Positions 61,581 to 64,000 of a stretch of DNA of 64,000 bases are shown one piece after another (the first letter of the stretch is position 1; every line of letters starts with the position of its first letter). The DNA is from DASQZT01 sp035638575. Lineage in GTDB: Bacteria; Acidobacteriota; Terriglobia; Bryobacterales; Bryobacteraceae. The position numbers were made by a program, and so were the translations under genes. Below the pieces are notes generated by a model that did no database searches, was not told where the DNA came from, and saw only the letters and a program-made list of their open reading frames with translations. The stretch spans positions 1 to 64,000 of the forward strand of contig DASQZT010000061.1 in NCBI GenBank assembly GCA_035638575.1. The letters are read 5' to 3'.

Positions 61581-62873
61581 CTACGCCAGTGGCTCAGCGC
61601 CGTGGCCGTTCCAGGCGATGGCCTTGCCGCCGCTCCGGATCGAGACGCCGCCCATCAGGGTAGGGATGGTGGAGATGGCGCCGATCTCGATATCGCACAC
61701 CGGCCGCTCCCGGCTCTTAATGCACGCCAGAAAGTTCAGGATGAGCCTGCCGGAGTCGGACTCGAAGGAAGCCTGGCCGTTCGGCAATTCGTCGTGCAAC
61801 GCGACCTTCTTCTCTTCAAACGGCGGTGCCCCGCCGGCGCCGCCGCGGTTGCCGCCCACCGGCCGTACCTCGTAGCCGAACCGGCTGACGAACAGCGCGC
61901 CTGCGTCGCCCCACAGATGGGTGCCGAATGCGCCAGGAAAGTCCTCCGAACGCGAACTGTAGTTGGCGACGAAGTTCGGATACTGCCAGCAAACTTCGAT
62001 CGTGTCCGGGACGCGGTCGTCGTGCGGATGGTTGAACCATCCGTACGCTGCGGCCGCCCGGCGCGCTGGCTCGGTGACGCCCAAGTACCAATGCGCGATG
62101 TCGAGGGTATGCACGTCGTCGGACAGTGGGCTGCCGCCGTACTCCCAATAGCTGCGCCAATTGCGCTGGCGCGTGGTGCTGTACGGCCGCCGCGGCGCCG
62201 GCCCCTGGAACATCTCCCAGTCCAGGTCCGGAGGAGGATTCGAAGGCTCGGTCGACATCGCCGCCCGGCCGCCGCCCGGCCCGCCGCGCCCCGCTGCGCC
62301 CCGGCCGCCTCCGGGCGCACCGCCGCCGGGGTTCACCACCACCACATGACGGACCCTGCCGAGTATGCCACTCTGGACGACCTTGTAAGCCTCCATGAAC
62401 GGTGCGCTGGTGCGCTGCATTAAGCCGACTTGCACCACGCGTTTGTACTGTCGGGCGGCCTTTACCGCCTTGAGGCACATGTCAATGTCATTGGAGACTG
62501 GCTTCTCCAGATAAATGTCCTTGCCAGCCTCGCAGGCCGAGATGACGATGGGGCAGTGCCAATGGTCGGGCGTCGCCACCACCACCACGTCGATGTCCTT
62601 GCGGTCGAGCACCCGCCGGTAGTCGCCGTAGGTATCTACGTTGCCGCCCGCGATGCCGGCGGCCCGCTCCAGGTTAGGTTTGTATACGTCGCACACCGCG
62701 GCAATCCGGAAGCCGGGGTTAAACTTAAATTGCGGAATCAGGGCTCCACAGGCACGGCTGCCGGTGCCGATAAATCCGACCACGAACTGGTCGGAGGCGG
62801 CCGGAGCAGACGAGGCTCCCGCCGCGGCCATTCCCAGGGTTGCCGTGGTCAAGAATGATCGTCGGTTTTCCAT
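61581..62873 (-). CDS. Tat-exported Gfo/Idh/MocA oxidoreductase
   Basis: A 430-residue protein; ATG 62873 (MENRRSFLTTATLGMAAAG, Tat signal) has AAGGA 9 nt upstream and is preferred to ATG 62882. Motifs: FVVGFIGTGSRACGAL, VVVVATPDHWHCPIVISACEAGKDIYLEKPVS and DVHTLDIAHWYLGV. A Gly-rich insertion (about residues 190-212; GGGAPGGGRGAAGRGGPGGG) follows the cofactor domain. Third-party sugar substrate unknown; same cluster as DUF1080. Confidence 0.9.
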   Translation of the reverse strand: MENRRSFLTTATLGMAAAGASSAPAASDQFVVGFIGTGSRACGALIPQFKFNPGFRIAAVCDVYKPNLERAAGIAGGNVDTYGDYRRVLDRKDIDVVVVATPDHWHCPIVISACEAGKDIYLEKPVSNDIDMCLKAVKAARQYKRVVQVGLMQRTSAPFMEAYKVVQSGILGRVRHVVVVNPGGGAPGGGRGAAGRGGPGGGRAAMSTEPSNPPPDLDWEMFQGPAPRRPYSTTRQRNWRSYWEYGGSPLSDDVHTLDIAHWYLGVTEPARRAAAAYGWFNHPHDDRVPDTIEVCWQYPNFVANYSSRSEDFPGAFGTHLWGDAGALFVSRFGYEVRPVGGNRGGAGGAPPFEEKKVALHDELPNGQASFESDSGRLILNFLACIKSRERPVCDIEIGAISTIPTLMGGVSIRSGGKAIAWNGHGAEPLA

Positions 62874-62907
62874 ACTAAACATTCCTTCTGAAAAGAGATC
62901 TGGGCGC

Positions 62908-63050
62908 TACTGGCTCAGTCGGCGCATCCGGATGTTGCGGAATCTCATCGTCGTTTCCGGCGCCGGCCCGTTGATGGGCCCCTCCTTTATCTCGATTGTC
63001 CGGCCGGCCACACGGCCCGTGCTCCTGGAGCTACAAGGGTCCTTCAGCCA
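62908..63050 (-). pseudogene. 3' relic of a DUF1080 gene
   Basis: The minus-strand frame ending at TAG 62908 reads GRVAGRTIEIKEGPINGP, then PETTMRFRNIRMRRLSQ. FRNIRMRRL is the standard end of DUF1080 proteins (compare FRNIWIRPL in the intact gene at 58903). No signal peptide or N-terminal part exists, because the neighbouring gene ends at 63057. Confidence 0.65.
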
Positions 63051-63056
63051 GCCGCC

Positions 63057-64000
63057 TCAAGCGAAGCCTTCCACACCCCACGGCTCCCGCATCGGCCGCT
63101 TAATCAACTTCTTTGCCGCGTCGTTGCCCACGATGGTTTCCTTCTTCGGATCCCACCGAACCGGCTGTCCGGTGAGAATACAGAGCTGCGAGAGTTGGCT
63201 GATCAGGTCCGACCGGCAGGCGCTCTCGATGGGAGACGCCACGGGGCTGCCAGTGAGAACGGCGCGTATCCAGTTCTGATGGTGGCCCGCCGTCAGAGTC
63301 TCCTGGAAGCCCTTGGGCAGGTTAGCCGGAATACTCTCCAGCGCGCTGTCGGCGATGTGAATCTCGTTCGGCCCTATGACCGACTCCATCAGCGAAGCCG
63401 GTTGGGTGACCACCGCACCGTTATTACCGTAGCTCACGACCACCCAGCCCTCCGACCCGATGAAGACCACGCCGTTCGGCACCCCGGCGCGTGGCGGGTT
63501 GATGACAGGCTGAGGAGCGTCGGGCAAACCACGATAGGTGTTGCTGTCCATGAAGTCCAGCACCAGGCCATCCGCCCACGTGCACTGCACCCTCCACTGC
63601 GTGGCGCAGTCGAAGAGCCCTTCTTTGGGAAACGTCCCGGAGCCTTCGTAGTGGACCGGAGGGTCTTTGCGGCCGGACGCGTCCGCCCAACGCTGCATCT
63701 GGTCGAGCAGATGAGCGCCCCAGTTGTTGATCATGCCCAGACAGTAGTCCTGAATGTCGAAGATGCCGGCGCGGTCTGGCCTCAGGCAGCGGTCGTAGCA
63801 GAACGGTTTCATCGGCGCCGGCCCAAGCCAGGCATCGTAATTGAATCCGTCGGGAACCGGCAGCACCGGAGTCGCCGAACCGCCGGCCCTGCTCGCCGGA
63901 GCGGTCACGTAGATCTTCTGCACCTTGCCGATGCGGCCGTTGAGCACCAGTTCGATGCCTTTCTTAGCGGCGGGATAGGCGCGCAACTCGGTGCCGTATT
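63057..64000 (-). CDS. Gfo/Idh/MocA oxidoreductase, C-terminal part (N-terminus beyond window)
   Basis: The frame is open to the window edge (YGTELRAYPAAKKGIELVL). The visible ~314 residues are the substrate domain: IGKVQKIYVTAPA, DGFNYDAWLGPAPMKPFCYDR, INNWGAHLLDQMQRWAD, VVFIGSEGWVVVSYGNNG and HHQNWIRAVLTGSPVASPIE. The Rossmann domain is missing only because of the window end. Same strand and cluster as the other two family members. Confidence 0.88.
   Translation of the reverse strand, partial: YGTELRAYPAAKKGIELVLNGRIGKVQKIYVTAPASRAGGSATPVLPVPDGFNYDAWLGPAPMKPFCYDRCLRPDRAGIFDIQDYCLGMINNWGAHLLDQMQRWADASGRKDPPVHYEGSGTFPKEGLFDCATQWRVQCTWADGLVLDFMDSNTYRGLPDAPQPVINPPRAGVPNGVVFIGSEGWVVVSYGNNGAVVTQPASLMESVIGPNEIHIADSALESIPANLPKGFQETLTAGHHQNWIRAVLTGSPVASPIESACRSDLISQLSQLCILTGQPVRWDPKKETIVGNDAAKKLIKRPMREPWGVEGFA

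Overview
The window looks like a high-GC chromosomal segment from an acidobacterium of the Solibacter/Bryobacter type. The evidence is a TIGR03435 (DUF3738) family protein, two genes plus two relics pointing to acidobacterial duplicated orphan permeases (ADOP) with a PadR regulator, many Tat-exported Gfo/Idh/MocA oxidoreductases, a DUF1080 protein, and repeated RREFLGG-type signal peptides. Species cannot be fixed from the sequence alone.

Layout. 1-2133: translation/transcription block, tuf (3' end), rpmG, tRNA-Trp, secE, nusG, rplK, then tRNA-Leu and tRNA-Val; the usual rplA-rplJL-rpoBC continuation is absent. 2435-4539: exported Gfo/Idh oxidoreductase and TIM-barrel epimerase. 9710-4520 (minus): a compact three-gene operon encoding a divergent tRNA-dependent cyclodipeptide synthase (CDPS)-like protein, a SIR2-domain protein, and a STAND-type NTPase carrying 14 WD40 repeats. 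I regard this as the best candidate for an undescribed (conflict/abortive or signalling) system. 9841-13260: exported SelA-like PLP enzyme, RidA-like protein and amidohydrolase. 13268-16320: secreted unknown protein, DUF362 protein, aldo/keto reductase. 16393-19244: korDABC 2-oxoacid:ferredoxin oxidoreductase operon. 19718-21884: secreted unknown protein and a SnoaL-like protein.

22000-32800 is an accessory, partly decayed stretch: an IS630-type element with two frame breaks, a GH16 hydrolase, a permease relic, a TIGR03435 protein, a broken IS66-type transposase, a porin-thioredoxin fusion gene and a two-domain glycosidase gene, each of the last two interrupted by an in-frame TGA. A leader sequence in front of the glycosidase is a diverged copy of the one in front of the gene at 2435.

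32799-40074: large secreted clan-A-like glycosidase, ADOP permease with PadR regulator, ROK-family kinase/regulator. 41502-48153: tightly overlapping morphogenesis/signalling operon: FHA protein, 31-residue membrane peptide, Ser/Thr kinase, a SEDS glycosyltransferase fused to a class B penicillin-binding protein in one chain, and a second FHA protein. 49759-58599: tripartite RND efflux operon with two inner-membrane pumps and an unusually short outer-membrane factor. 58903-64000 (minus): sugar-oxidation cluster of three Gfo/Idh/MocA proteins and a DUF1080 (3-keto-disaccharide hydrolase) protein, with relics between them.

Most functions are assigned by recognising family motifs by eye; no database search was possible.
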